NCBI RefSeq assembly: GCF_048569485.1
Contig: NC_134355.1
Location: 558,540,142 to 558,604,141, forward strand
Direction of reading: 5' to 3'
Length of the DNA: 64,000 nucleotides
From: Anomaloglossus baeobatrachus
Taxonomy: Eukaryota > Chordata > Amphibia > Anura > Aromobatidae
A program made the translations under genes and the position numbers. Every line of letters begins with the position of its first letter. The first letter of the stretch is position 1. Below, one piece after another: positions 46,640 to 58,310 of this stretch. Under the pieces are notes generated by a model, which made no database searches, was not told the origin of the DNA, and saw nothing but the letters and a program-made list of their open reading frames with translations.

Positions 46640-47414
46640 GGCTGTGTCCGCACTTTGCGTTTCAGGTGCTTTTTAGGTCCGTTTTGATCTGCAGCGTTTT
46701 CATGCCAAAAAGCATGCGTTTTGATTTTCCATAATAGTCTATGGAAAATGATGATTTTCTGTCCCCACTTTACGTTTCAAAACGCTGCGTTTAATTTGCA
46801 TATTTTGTGGCAAAAAACGATGCGTTCAAAGAAGCAGCATGTCAATTGTTTTTGCCATTTCTGCTGCGTTTTGATAACATTGAAGTCAATGAGAAGCATC
46901 AAAACGCAACAAACATCAAAATTCCTGCTTTTTACCTGCTTTTTAGGTGCAGAAAACATGCGTTTTGGACTAACTAAATGCATGCTTTTTGGACCTCAAA
47001 ATAAAGATTTGATATGTCCCTTTACACACACACACACACATAGTCCGACAATTAAATTAATGAAAAATATTAATTTATTGCTATTTTACCGCTAAATAGT
47101 ATAAAACCACTATAATTATATGAAATAACTGTTTTATTTTTTCATAAATTATATATGTGGCCCTTTTTTTTCTCTTTTTTCATTATGTTTGACTGTTTAA
47201 ACTTTATTTAGCAGTGTCTTTATGTTCAAAACGCATCTGTCAAAATGCTATTGAAAAGCATGTAAAAAGCGCTAAAAACGCACCTAAAACGCGGTAAATA
47301 CGCATGCGTTTTTAGCGCTATTTTGTGGTCAAAAGCAACTTTGGGCAAAATCAATTACTGCCAGAGGGTGCGTTTGGAACTGCAAGTAGGACGACGCAAA
47401 GTGCGGACACAACC
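46640..47414. mobile_element. Harbinger-like MITE, 775 bp, TTA duplication
   Basis: The ends are GGCTGTGTCCGCACTTTGCG and CGCAAAGTGCGGACACAACC, inverted. TTA lies at 46637-46639 and 47415-47417. The inner sequence repeats AAAACGCA/TGCGTTTT words. A short CA run is at 47024-47040. It is non-coding. Confidence 0.9.
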
Positions 47415-47417
47415 TTA

Positions 47418-47698
47418 TGGTTTACATTCCTCATTCATTTCTAGGTTCAGTGTTGTTTAACACCCCAGTGCAGTCTGGTTGATCACAGCTATTAAATCCT
47501 ATGGAGGTGTAAGCTGCCCAAATTAGCCTCTAATTCACACTCCGCTATTGGCATAAGTCCATGAGCCGCAATCCCAATTTGCATACCAAGATTTATGTTG
47601 ATCAAACATGGTGCAGTTTGGGCAGCTTCATGAAAGAATAGCGCCATACACTGGAAACTACTGAATGCTCATGATTGGAAAATTTCCATTAAAAAGAG
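47418..47698. other. No feature recognised
   Basis: Mixed sequence between two MITEs; nothing identified. Confidence 0.4.
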
Positions 47699-47701
47699 TT
47701 A

Positions 47702-48284
47702 AGGCCGCTATACACACTGCGATATCGGTCCCGATATCGCTAGTGTGGGTACCCGCTCCCATCTGTTGTGCGACACGGGCAAATTGCTGCCCGTGCCGCA
47801 CAACATCGCCCAAACCCGTCACACATACTTACCTGCCCGGCGACGTCGCTGTGACCGGCGAACCGCCTCCTTTCTAAGGGGGCGGTTCGTTCAGCGTCAC
47901 CGCGACGTCACAGCAGCGTCACTGAACTGCCGCCCAATAGAAGCGGAGGGGCGGAGATGAGCGGGACGAACATCCCGCCCACCTCCTTCTTTCCTCATAG
48001 CGGCCGGGAGGCAGGTAAGGAGAGCTTCCTCGTTCCTGCGCGCGTCACACGGAGCGATGTGTGCTGCCGCAGGAGCGACAAACTACATCGTTACTGCTGC
48101 AGTAACGATAATCGAGAATGGACCCCCATGTCACCGATGAGCGATTTTGCACGTTTTTGCAACGATGCAAAATCGCTCATCGGTGTCACACTCAGCAACA
48201 TCGCTAATGCGGCCGGATGTGCGTCACAAATTCCGTGACCCCAATGACTCCGCATTAGCGATGTCGCAGCAGGTAAAGCCCCCT
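47702..48284. mobile_element. Harbinger-like MITE, 583 bp (family copy 3 of 3)
   Basis: The left end is AGGCCGCTATACACACTG and the right end GTAAAGCCCCCT. TTA lies at 47699-47701 and 48285-48287. The interior is nearly the same as 33872-34459 (for example GGCGAACCGCCTCCTTTCTA and CCGCAGGAGCGA). Confidence 0.85.
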
Positions 48285-48294
48285 TTAGTTAAAC

Positions 48295-48471
48295 TAGGGG
48301 CAGACATATCATTGATGCAACCTGTGCAGCCACACAGGGGCCCAAGAGGTAAAGGGGGCCATTACTACCTCCAAAGCAGAAAGAATTGTGCATTTTGATG
48401 AGTTATTGAACTGAAAAGGGCCCATATACTGTTCTTGCACAGGGGCCCTTCTTTGTCTGTGTCCGCCAGTG
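48295..48471. mobile_element. hAT-type MITE, 177 bp, 8-bp duplication
   Basis: The left end is TAGGGGCAGAC and the right end GTCCGCCAGTG (imperfect inverse). AGTTAAAC occurs at 48287-48294 and 48472-48479, a perfect 8-bp duplication typical of hAT. It abuts the previous MITE, using its TTA edge. Confidence 0.85.
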
Positions 48472-48479
48472 AGTTAAAC

Positions 48480-48890
48480 CAGCCTTGTATGCCCACAAAT
48501 AAGTGCATGTCAGGAGATATGTGCAGCTAGGCTACTTGTCTGTCGAGTTGATAGCGCCACTTTGATGTATATTCCTACTACTACATCTGGAGTGTGAGGT
48601 TATTGGTTAATATGGTAATACTTGTCCAGAAGACAACATGAAATCCTTTACAGAAAAAGTGACAGCATGGAGAATCAAAGCGCTATAGGCACATGTGAAT
48701 TTGTGCCACTAATATAAAAGATTATTCTTATTGTGGTGAACAAGATCCGGGAGGACCGGAATGTTTGTATGGCTGCCGCCTAAACACTCCCCTTGTTTGG
48801 ATTATGCATTGCTGTGGAAAATATAAAAATCTACTTATCTGGATCAGATTAGGCTTGTTTTCTTCTAATGAAGCACAAGGAAATAAATGA
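48480..48890. other. No feature recognised
   Basis: Mixed sequence without frames or terminal repeats I can support. Confidence 0.4.
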
Positions 48891-48892
48891 AG

Positions 48893-49070
48893 ATTTTTGG
48901 TACTCACAGTTAAATCTCTTTCTCATAATCCTCATTGTGAGAAGAGGAACCATGGCTTAGTCTGCGGAGGCTGAAACTAACAATACATCCTAGCAAGAAA
49001 AATTGTCTCCTCCCCAGCAGACTATACCTTGCCTGCTAGCACCAAGCCTCCTCAGTTAGTGTGGTACACA
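48893..49070. mobile_element. DIRS terminal-repeat remnant (fossil)
   Basis: The layout resembles the left ends of the other two DIRS copies: TACTCACAGTTAAATCTCTTTC, a short block with GAACCATGG, CTCCTCCCC and GCAGACTATACC (only short parts are diagnostic). It is a third, older DIRS lineage, and only an end is left. Confidence 0.55.
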
Positions 49071-49329
49071 GTTTTGTTCAAAAATCGCAGTGTCATGGCA
49101 GCATCAGACGCTGTTCACACCACAGATTCTGACACGCCACACTATGGTTTCTCTGGTGCTTCTGAGTTACACAGGCTGCTCGGGCATCGACCAGCTGTGT
49201 GCTCATTAATGGTCAGGCTAGAAGAGCTAATCTCTGCTAGCATGCTGATTACATCTAGAATCACATGTTGTTTGAAACCTATCACATTTACTCATCGCCT
49301 TTTTAAGATGGTGGAATCGGTCTTTCCAT

Positions 49330-49790
49330 GCCGACTATAGCTTACTGCTGTGTGGGTCTGTGTGCAGGTGTGTCCCAGTTCAGCGGGTGATTATATTGCG
49401 TGGTGCTGGAGTTGTTGTGGAATTCTTTCATTGTCTTGTTGTTTCCTCCCTGCTCTCATTTTCCCCCTAACCTCTTATTGTCTTATGCCTTTGTGTGACC
49501 AGACCCTGACGAAGGTCTCTAACCAAAACGGTCGTCGGGCTGCCGGCTGCCACCCTGCTATCTTCCGCTTGAGCTCCCAGGTGACCTATTGACTGCATGT
49601 TGGTTGTGATATCGCTACGAATTTCTCTCATTGTCGGCAATTATTTGATATTGAGCAACCCGGACCTTTATTGTTGGCTATATATTCGTGCAATCCCGCT
49701 TTTTTTTTGCACCTACATCTTGCAGTCATATAGACCTTTATGACTTTTCATCATTAGTCTCCTGGTCAAAGTGGCATTTATATATATATA
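49330..49790 (+). mobile_element. Possible Penelope-like terminal repeat remnant
   Basis: Contains a degenerate hammerhead-like core (see next entry) and a T-rich end-like stretch near 49690. No coding region is present. The assignment rests mainly on the ribozyme-like motif. Confidence 0.35.
49506..49533 (+). ncRNA. Degenerate hammerhead-like motif
   Basis: CTGACGA, a GGT/ACC stem, AAAAC where GAAAC is required, then GGTC. The spacing matches the three good motifs in the 41-46 kb element. The changed G and weak stem suggest it is inactive. Confidence 0.4.
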
Positions 49791-49804
49791 AAAAATTATA
49801 TATA

Positions 49805-49827
49805 TGTACATACATACATACATACAT

Positions 49828-49908
<81 letters not shown>
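49805..49908. repeat. (CATA)n(CA)n microsatellite
   Basis: About 40 bases of CATA followed by about 60 bases of CA; spurious frames arise from it. Confidence 0.95.
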
Positions 49909-49909
<1 letters not shown>

Positions 49910-50129
49910 CTTTTTACCCCCTTTATGTATACTGCACTAATAATATGCATCTTTCTATGCGAGCGTTATATCTATTTGATATTGCATTGTCTGGTTGATA
50001 TCAGTTTTTTGTCATCTATTTGTGCATGTATGAATATCGGTGGTATATTTAAATCATGCAGGTGAACAGCCTTCTCTTTCCACCACTGATTTTTATGTCC
50101 TTCCACTTTGTTCCTTTTCTACTAATAGA

Positions 50130-50457
50130 TATTATAATTTATGGACGCTTAATCGCATATTCTCTTTTTGCTTTGTGTGAGCATGTTGTGAAATACGCAA
50201 AATACTGTGAGTATAGATTTCCCCTGTCTGTCTATCTCTGTTGGTTTAATCACACTCCTGTCCCAACCAACCCCCCTCAGGATAGGTGGAATGGGGGTAT
50301 AAGATCGGGGCTAAATCAGAAGGGGGCCAGAAAGGCGGTTCAGACATCTCCACCTTCAGGTGTATCTCTGAGATCATATATAGCCAGAGCCCCTGTTAGC
50401 CTGAGGGTCAGTCTAGGAGCCCCGATTCCCTGCTATACCCATAGTCACAGCGTGACA
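50130..50457 (+). repeat. Partial 5' LTR of the Gypsy fossil
   Basis: Ends CACAGCGTGACA and resembles in layout the last half of the solo LTR at 12722-13433 (TTTGTGTG...GTGG, GTATAAGATC, GAGGGxCAG). Confidence 0.5.
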
Positions 50458-50489
50458 TTATAGTTGGCCCAACCTTTTTATTCTAGCAT

Positions 50490-53110
50490 GGACCCGGTTG
50501 CTGTACTAGCAAGACGATTGCAGACCAAGTCTCTTCAGGTGGCTGAATTAAGGTAGCCAAGTACAGCAGCATGCTCAGCCCGTCACACCTGAGCAATCTG
50601 CGGAGGAGCGCAGCCGGTTTGTTGCTTTTAGGGAGGCATATTAGTGGTATTTTTGGTTATGTCCCCACTCCTCTGGGGGTGGGAAATATTGTCTCATTTT
50701 TGAGTGGTGACCCACAAGCATGGGCCTTTTTTTCTACCTTCTGACTCCCGTTTTCTTACAGTGGATAGATTTTTTCGACACGTGCACTCATTTATCCAGA
50801 TAAAACATCTTTAGCCGAGACAAAGATCTGTTCACTGCAACAGGGGAGTCCACCTGAGCAAATTATTATGCCAAATTTGGGGGGCTGATCAGTGGTCACT
50901 CAATGAAACAATACCAGCGCTTGACAGCCAATTTTTTTAGGGTGTACCTGAGAGGATGAAAGAGGCACTGGTCATGAATGAAAGTCCTCTGACCCTTGAG
51001 TGTGTCATGTCACTAGTTATCCGGATTGATCGCCATTTCAGGAAAAGGTCTCATAATACCAGGACTCTCTGGAAGGGAGTATCTGTATCGTCTTTACCTT
51101 CGGACGCCTCACTTGAGCCTTTGCAGCTTGGAGGGACATTCCATGGGAGGATAGGCTTTTCCTCAGCAAAAAGAGGAGGAGCTTGATTTTGCTGTGGCAA
51201 AATGGGTCACTTTATTGTTGTCTGCCCCTCTGTGCCCAAGGGAATACAACAGTTGAAAAAAAAACCCCTTTGATCAAGGTCAGGTGGGGGATTCCAACCT
51301 GGGTCTACATATTTTCTCCATCATGGTGTCTCAGTGTATAATACCTGCCAGGATTAAAAAAGGCGGCCAGGACATCCCTATTAAGGTTTTTTTAGATAGT
51401 GGTTCTGGGGTAAACATAATTGACAAACAGTTTGCTCGCTCTTCAGGATTAACTCCTTCACAACCAGCCAATTTTGTGCTTTTCGTTTTTTTTTTTCGCC
51501 ACCCCTCTTCCAAGAGACGTAACTTTTTTTTTATTTTTCAGTCAATCTTGCCATGTGAGGACTTGTTTTTGCGGAAAGAGTTGTAGTTTTAAATTAAACC
51601 ATTAGTTTTGCCAGATAGTGTACCAGAAATCGTCAAAACATTTTCCAAATGTGGAAAGATTGCAAAAAAAAGTGCATTATCTAATTTGGTCCGAAAATTT
51701 GCCATTGACTCATCACCTCGCTCCCAAGAAGTCTTTATGGAGTGTGTACAGGGTCTAAAATTCCTCATAGGGGGTGCTCCATTCAGAGCTCATATCCTGT
51801 TATGTACTCAAAGACCTTCCTGCACAAATAATGTTAGGCTTCCCTTGGTTTGTATTACATAACCCTATTGTTCACTGGAAAATCCAGGACATAATTAAAT
51901 GGAGCTCTTACTGTAATGAACACTATCTAGGGGCCTGTAACTCAGCGATAACCACTAGTCTTCTGGATCCACGCTCAGATTTTGGTGATGCGTTAGCTCA
52001 AAAGGGTTGTCAGGAGTTGTTGCCGCACAGACTTTACTACTGCACCATAAGGTTGAAGCCATGGGCCAAGTTGTCCAAGTGCAGACTGTATAATATCTCC
52101 GGCCCTGAGAGACTAGCTCTAAAACAGTATATAATGGAGAGTTTGGCTAATTGATACATTCGGCCATCTTCGTCCCCTGTGGCTGTGGGTTTCTTTTTTG
52201 TCAAAAAGAAGGATAGTGGACTGCGTGTGGATTTCCATGAGCTCAACCAGATGACGGTTCGTGACCTGTATCCTATGCAGCTCATTACGGACTGATTTAA
52301 TCATATTGCTGGTGCTAAATGGTTTTCCAAACTCAATCTTAGGGGGCATATAATCTGATTCAGGTCTGACAGGGGGATGAGTCGAAGACGGCATTCAATA
52401 CGCCAGAGGGTCACTTTGAAAATTTGGTGAAGCCGTTTGGTCTGACTAAGGCGCCTGTACTTTTTCAGCACTTTGTTAATGATGTATTTTCTCACCTATT
52501 GGGGTAATTTCTTATCATTTATCTGGATGACATTCTCATATAGTTACAGGATTTTGTGTCTTATATGAAACATATTAAACAGGTTTTGAAAATTCTCAAA
52601 AGAGAATAAGTTGTAAGCAAAATTAGAAAAGTGAGTATTCGCTGTTCGGGAATTTCCGATTTTGGATTCCATAATTTCCGCTTCTGGTTTTAGAATGGAC
52701 TCCTCTAAGCTACAGGCTATATTAAAATGGGACCAGCCCGAGAACCTTAAGGCGCTGCAACATTTCTTGGGGTTTGCAAATTATTACAGGAAGTTTATAA
52801 AAAATTTCTCTGCCATAGAAGACCTCTAACTGACATGACGAAAAAAGGTATGGACTTTTCTAATTGGTCTGAGGGTGCTTTGTACACATTTGACTGTCTA
52901 ACAAAATGCTTCACGTTGGCATCCGTATTAGTACCCTTCACGGTGGAGGTTGACGAATCAGGGGTGGGGGTGAGAGCTGTGTTGCCTCAAGGTCCATCTA
53001 TTGGTAAACTGCATCCATGTTCCTTCTTTTCTAAGAAGTTATCACCAGCTGAATGCAATTACAATATGTGTAATAGGGAAATACTCACTATAAAATTAAC
53101 GTTCGTGGAG
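50490..53110 (+). pseudogene. Gypsy gag, protease and reverse transcriptase/RNase H remnant (fossil)
   Basis: A gag-like start MDPVAVLARRLQ lies near 50489. A protease-like FLDSGSGVNIID is near 51390. Reverse transcriptase pieces include LYPMQLI, YLDDIL and FLGFANYYRKFI. An RNase H-like part has FTVEVDESGVGVRAVL and FSKKLSPAECNY. The order is that of chromoviruses. It is scattered over several frames with many breaks. Confidence 0.85.
51465..51605. repeat. Interspersed repeat within the Gypsy fossil
   Basis: CCAAGAGACGTAACTTTTT and GCCATGTGAGGACTTGTTTTT resemble the sequence at 59328-59400 (CCAACAGCCATAACTTTTTT...GATGGCTTGTATTTTGTG). It interrupts the protease-to-RT stretch. The family is not named. 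Confidence 0.55.
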
Positions 53111-53339
53111 TGGTAACAGTTTCTAGAGTAAGCTATCTATCCTGTTACTGTAATTACTGACCATAAAAAAATCTCCTTTACCTTGAGTCATTTAAACATC
53201 TTACACCAAGACAAGCTCACTGGTCATTATTTTTTAATAGGTTTAACTTTTTCGTAACTTATCTTCCGGGGTCTAAGAACACTAAAGCTAAGGCATTATC
53301 CAGGAGTTTTCCGACGGGGACCTTATGAGGAGGTTGACC

Positions 53340-54455
53340 CCATCCTTCAGAAGGGAGTGGTGGAGCATCATGAGTCTGTCCTTACTGGTCACCCTGGGCT
53401 GAAGGGTACTCTGGATCTCATATTGCGTCGCTTTTGGTGGCCCAGAATCAGGAGGGATGTGGTGTCCTATGTGTCTGCGTGTGCCACCTGTGCGAGCTCA
53501 AAGGCATCGCACTCTCGTCCCTCAGGTTGCCTGCAGTCTTTGCGTGTCCCTAGCCAACCTTGGATGGACATTTCCATGGACTTACTTCTTACTTACTTCC
53601 GCTGCTGGTACTACGGTCATTTTTTGTTGTGGTGGATTGATTTTTGAAAATGACACATTTTATTGCCCTACCGTCCTTATACAATGCTAAAACTTTACCT
53701 CAGGTATTCATACGTGAGATCATCATATTCAATGGAGTCACGTCCAATATTGTTTCTGATAGAGGAACTCAATTTATTGCCAACTTTTGGAGGACTTTCT
53801 TCTCTTGGTTAGGGATTAAACTATCACATTCACTGATATTCCATCTGCAGTCTAATGGACAAATGGACTGCATGAATCAGGATTTGGAGCAGTATTTGTA
53901 CTGTTTTGTCGCAGATAAATCAGGAGCGGCTCTCATCTAGGGTACCTGGGGAGGATCAATTAGTCTCAACACTATCGTCTACACGAGAGAAGGTTCAGCA
54001 ACATTTGCATAACACGGGCTCTAAGTATAAGCGTGTGTCTGTGCCTGGTCCAGACCTATGTGTGGGTGATCTGGTTGCTTGTCCACAAAAACCATTAAGC
54101 TTAAAATGCCTTGCTTTAAGTTAGGTCTCGGTTCATTGGTGCATTCGGAATCACTGATGTCATCAATCCTCTGGCTTTCCGCCTGGACTTACGAGCATCA
54201 TATAAAAACCTTAAAGTTTTTCACAAATCTTTGTTAAAGAAATCTGCACCTCCACCTCTGGCCTTAGTTGATGAATCTTTGGAGTTTCAGGTATCAAAAA
54301 TTTTAGATTCTTGTGTTGTTCTTCGTTCTTTACAGTACTTGGTTCACTGGCAGCGTCTGGTTAGGACATTTCATTCCAGTCATCCGGAGAGACCTGGTTT
54401 TAAGCCCCCCACAGGAGAAATGCATGATTATATAAACGCGAATGTGCATGTGTAG
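53340..54455 (+). pseudogene. Gypsy integrase with chromodomain remnant (fossil)
   Basis: The zinc-binding part reads HHESVLTGHPG...CATC and is followed by WRP-like linker sequence. The catalytic core shows SDRGTQFIANFW and SNGQMDCMNQ. The C-terminus has a chromodomain-like FQVSKILDS...YLVHWQ near 54290. Chromodomains steer chromovirus integration toward marked chromatin. It is broken in many places. Confidence 0.85.
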
Positions 54456-54460
54456 TCACA

Positions 54461-54940
54461 AAACATTGGTCTGAAAACTATTAAATGTGTATGGCCACTG
54501 GTGTGAGTCTTGTCGCATGTGAAGACCCAAGTGCTAAATAAAAAAAAAAAGACTTTGAAAAAAGCAATATCATTAAGAGATCTTTTACTGTTAGAACCAA
54601 GCAATTATTTTACAATACCGCTATTTACAAGCAATAACATCACTTTGGAAAATAAGCTGGGTCTGCAATAAGGCACGGGACAATAAATACGCATGGGGTG
54701 GGACAGCCAGACTTCGTATGAGGGTTCCAAGGCTTTCATTTAATCCTCATAAATAATACAAAGCAAGAAACAGGGGACCTGCCCAAGAAAAAGAATTGTA
54801 AGAGGTTGGACAGATGGAGAAATAGATGTGGACAACTCATATCACAGCTCAACACAATCCAAACAGTACTTCAATGCATCATCTCACACTGACAGAGAGT
54901 GGCTTCTTGTGCTCCTCACGGGAAACATTACAGGGCAGAG
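54461..54940. other. Spacer beyond the DGKD 3' end
   Basis: An AAATAAAAAAAAAAAG stretch at 54537-54552 on the plus strand looks like an old retroposed tail. Nothing else is identified. Confidence 0.35.
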
Positions 54941-55700
54941 GCTGCTTCCCGATTTATTAATGTACCTATAGAAATGTAAACAATTGTTTGATCCTATGCC
55001 AGAGTGGGAAGTTGCCAAGATCTCACCTCACCTCTGGATTTTACAAACAGTCCAATAAAACCACCGATTACAACAGCTCTACGCTACACCAAAAATACTC
55101 TATACACATCTAAAAATGTACACACTAAGCCTGAGAAAAAAAGCATTCATATTAACACATAGTACAAAACTCCACAGTCGTCTGACATGATCAATATCTG
55201 TGCCAGGAACAGGTTGAGCCCCAAATCAATTACCAAGATCTGAAAGTCTTTAGGCAATAGAGAGTGGGTAAGCCCGCTGAAGGTATTTACTGCGCTCACT
55301 GTCTGGCAGCCGTACAGTGCCTGTCCCAATCCACACGAGGTAGCACGTCAATGAGAAGGACTTCTACAGTCACAATCGGCTTTTGCAGCAGCTAGAAAAA
55401 CATCTGGTTTCAAAAGTATCCAGTAAGAAAAAATGATTCAAGCCCTTGGCTCATTCAAGACATTGATATATCCGGTCTATGACTTGCAGCAGTAATTGCC
55501 AGGGCTCATTTTACGACTGGATGGTGGGATAATTGACTGCCGGGAATGGATAACAAGCTTCATAGGTGGCCACGAAGCTCAGACGACTTCTGAGATTAGC
55601 TGCTATTACAGAGCACTGTGCTCCAGTAACCCTAAAAGCCTGTGCAACATGGTAATCTAGGGTCACCCCGACTGGGCCACACAGGCCGTGAAGACAGATC
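54935..55700 (-). other. DGKD: DGKD 3' untranslated region (probable)
   Basis: Follows the stop codon at 55701. The first good AATAAA on the minus strand is at 54958-54953, giving a UTR of about 765 bases. No repeat was recognised in it, unlike the surrounding DNA. The real UTR may be longer. Confidence 0.5.
54953..54958 (-). terminator. DGKD: Candidate polyadenylation signal of DGKD
   Basis: AATAAA on the minus strand (TTTATT on the plus), about 745 bases after the stop codon. Not proven. Confidence 0.4.
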
Positions 55701-55787
55701 CTAGTCCACACTGACAGGAGGGGGGTTCAGCTCTCGGATGGCATGGAGTATTCTCTTCATGTGGCCCACTTTTGTCACACCCAACTC
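55701..55787 (-). CDS. DGKD: Diacylglycerol kinase delta (or eta), last coding exon
   Basis: A minus-strand acceptor (T-rich tract, then CAG) at 55788 is followed in frame by ELGVTKVGHMKRILHAIREL and a short tail PPPVSVD, then TAG at 55703-55701. This is the end of the SAM domain and the C-terminus of type II diacylglycerol kinases. The exon starts in phase 0, matching the preceding exon, which ends on a whole codon. The enzyme phosphorylates diacylglycerol to phosphatidic acid at membranes; its SAM domain lets it form polymers that keep it in the cytoplasm. The sequence favours the delta paralogue over eta, but both share this domain. No defect is seen, so the exon is likely functional. Confidence 0.9.
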   Translation of the reverse strand, partial: ELGVTKVGHMKRILHAIRELNPPPVSVD

Positions 55788-56260
55788 CTGCAAAAAAGCA
55801 AGAACCCACAGAAGTTATTATCTCAGATGTAACGTCAGGAGATGTTTCAATGCAAAAAAAGAACAAAATGTAGCGGAGAGGGGCACATCTTTCAAATAGC
55901 TGCAAAGCACAACAACAATTTTGTAGCTCCTAAAGAATATCTTCGATGGAAGGCTGGGATGTATCCCAATGTAGACAGAAGAACAGGTGACCCATTGTAA
56001 AAAAAATAAATAAATAAAATAATTAACTAACTGAGTGATATGATTTTTTCTTTTTATACTCTATACCTTTGTATGGAATCATGTAAAAAAAGGTATAGCG
56101 ATGTATATTAACCCGATAGAGGCCAAAAGGTAAATTGTTCCCCATGGATATGCTTAGAGTGTTGGGAGATTTACTTGGCTTTCATGATAAGCAGAGATGT
56201 TAACAGGGACTGTGTATGACCTTGAAACATAAAACTGGAGTGAAATAAACTACTCAAAGT
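55788..56260. other. DGKD last intron, repeat-like part
   Basis: TATACCTTTGTATGGAATC near 56063 and GTATAGCGATGTATATTAACC near 56094 look like a common dispersed repeat, not named. A short TAAA run is at about 56006-56022. Confidence 0.4.
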
Positions 56261-56264
56261 TTAA

Positions 56265-56693
56265 AGGGGCTGTCCATCTTTGGGGAGATATGTATATTAT
56301 TACTACTTAAATGTATGTTTTTAGAGCTAACATTTTTGCAATTGGGTTTCTTTAAACATTTTGCACCATTTGGCAATTATGAGCTTTTTGTTTCCTTGTA
56401 CATTCAACTTTGATGTGGTCTGTAGTCATAAATCAGCTGAGAGGAGATCAGAAAAGGACAGATAAAAGTTACAGATTTCCTCCTTAGACAGTCATAGTGA
56501 ACTAACTGATGGATTCCCAGATAACTCATTCTACAGCCAGCAATAATAATAATAATAATAATAGACAGTGCAACACAAAGGTCATAGGAGACAAACATCG
56601 CAACATTTTTAATGAAACCAATTGCAAAAATTATTTTATACCCCAAAACATGAATTGAAGTAAAAAAAAAGTCACCAAAAGTGGGCTACCCCT
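56265..56693. mobile_element. TTAA-type MITE, 429 bp
   Basis: The ends are AGGGGCTGTCCATCTTTGG and CCAAAAGTGGGCTACCCCT (imperfect inverse). TTAA lies at 56261-56264 and 56694-56697. piggyBac or Kolobok. An AAT repeat is near 56540. Confidence 0.8.
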
Positions 56694-56697
56694 TTAA

Positions 56698-57305
56698 AGG
56701 GAACCTGTCACCACTTTTTTGGCGTATAAGCTGCGGGCAGCACCACCGGGCTCTTATATACAGCATTCTAGCATGCTGTATATAAGAGCCCAGGCCGCTG
56801 TGAGAACATAAAAAAAACTTTATAATACTTACCTAACGGTTGCGCGGTTGGCCATATGGGCGTCTCCGTTCTCCGGTGCCGGCGCCGCCTCTTTCGGCCA
56901 TCTTCGTCCTCTTTCTGAAGCCAGGGTGCATGACGCGTCTACGTCATACACACTCGCCGGTCCTGCGCAGGCGCACTACAATACTTTGATCTACCCTGCT
57001 GAGAGCAGATCAAAGTGCGCCTGCTCAGGACCTGAATGCCGGCGAGTGTGAATGACGTCGGACGCCTCATGCACCGCGGCTAAAGAAGAAGGATAACAAA
57101 GATGGCCAAAAGAGGTGGCGCCGGTACCAGAGAACGGAGACGCCCATATGGCCAACCGGGCGACTGTTAGGGAAGTATTATAAAGTGTTTTTTATGTTCT
57201 CACAGCGGCCTGGGCTCTTTTATACAGCATGTTAGAATGTTGTATACAAGAGCCCGATGGTGGTGGCTGCAGCTTATACACCAAAAAAGTGGTGACCAGT
57301 TCCCT
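56698..57305. mobile_element. TTAA-type MITE, 608 bp, near-palindrome
   Basis: The ends are AGGGAACCTGTCACCACTTT and AAGTGGTGACCAGTTCCCT, inverted. TTAA lies at 56694-56697 (shared with the neighbour) and 57306-57309. The arms stay paired almost to the centre (GGCCATATGGGCGTCTCCGT and its inverse). It is non-coding. Confidence 0.85.
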
Positions 57306-57309
57306 TTAA

Positions 57310-57907
57310 TAGATGCTCTAAGGGTAATTTGATGTGACTCCTGAAATTGCAGGAACTAGAGTAAACTTAAAAAGTTTTACTACTCAAAATGTTATGCTTT
57401 TGCAACAAATTGAAGGTAATCCTATAGAAATACTATTATACATAGGCTAGACGATAACAGAACAGACAGACAATAATCAGCTTTCTGGTACAAAACACGT
57501 GACTGTGTGCATGCAGCATAGCAATGAGAAAAAAAGTGTGGAATACTGGTAACATTGTCATTAACATACAGGACGTAGGAATGATGTGCCATAATGGATT
57601 GTGTAATGTTAACATTTGATGTCATGAGCTTACAATGATCAACAGGGATGACAAAAGGAGAAAGGTCACACAGGTCTGTTAGTCGGGGGAGTGAACGGGC
57701 AGGTAAAGCACTGGAGGACTGCAGACAGCAGAATGTGAAAGAAATGAATATATGGAACAAGTTGAGGTTGATGGCAGGATATAAGCGGCTGGGAGAAGGT
57801 ACAGCACTCAGGCAGGACATGCAGGGGATGGGTGCAGCATGCAACAGACAGACCGAGATGGCGAGAGGTACGGACTCCACTTTGGGTCTGACATCTGTGA
57901 GAGATAC
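57310..57907. other. DGKD last intron, no further feature
   Basis: Unremarkable intron sequence ahead of the donor of the SAM exon; a long minus-strand frame here is intron read-through. Confidence 0.5.
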
Positions 57908-58038
57908 CTTGAGGTCTCGGCGCTCCAGATGTAGGAGCTCACAGCCTCGGATGTCATGGCGAGTAAAGACCTCCTTGTACTCAGACAGACTGAGACGCTC
58001 CAACCAAAGAGACACCTCCTCCGTCCCCCAAAGATGAG
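57908..58038 (-). CDS. DGKD: Diacylglycerol kinase delta (or eta), SAM-domain exon
   Basis: 131 bases between CAG at 58041-58039 and the donor GTATCT at 57907. It starts with the last two bases of a split codon, then reads [20 protein letters not shown] and continues with [20 protein letters not shown] and K. This is the first two-thirds of a SAM domain and is very close to the delta isoform of vertebrates. Its phase (two bases in, whole codon out) fits the exons on both sides. The introns on both sides are packed with MITEs. It is intact and likely functional. Confidence 0.95.
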
Positions 58039-58310
58039 CTGTCAGAAAGAGTCCCTTAGTAAGACACCACATACCAAAGCGAAGAAAAACCACTTCCCAA
58101 GATACAGATAACCCACAGTTCAGAGCAGAGGCACAATGATCATGGAATAACGCACACCACACATCCTATACAACTTCTATATTCATGATTGTAGATGAGG
58201 TATTGAGCAAAATAATGCAGTGGCACAAAACCGGTTCTTTCTCCATTAAGTTATTATTTGCAAATTACACAAATGGAGCCACCCAGTTTTGGATCAATAG
58301 ATGGTCTTAA

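Larger units (their letters stand above)
50130..54460 (+). mobile_element. Ty3/Gypsy chromovirus fossil
   Basis: The 3' part of a 5' LTR ends in TGACA at 50457, followed by a primer-binding-like stretch and a coding region in the order gag-like, protease, reverse transcriptase/RNase H, integrase, chromodomain. The right LTR was not found. It is badly broken, with well over ten breaks, and therefore old. The exact left limit of the LTR is uncertain. Confidence 0.85.

Noticed and set aside
49688-50065. Frame with Thr-His repeats
   Set aside because: Read-through of the CATA/CA microsatellite.
57422-58162. 246-codon minus-strand frame taken as one protein
   Set aside because: Only the 131-base SAM exon inside it is supported, with acceptor and donor sites; the rest is intron.
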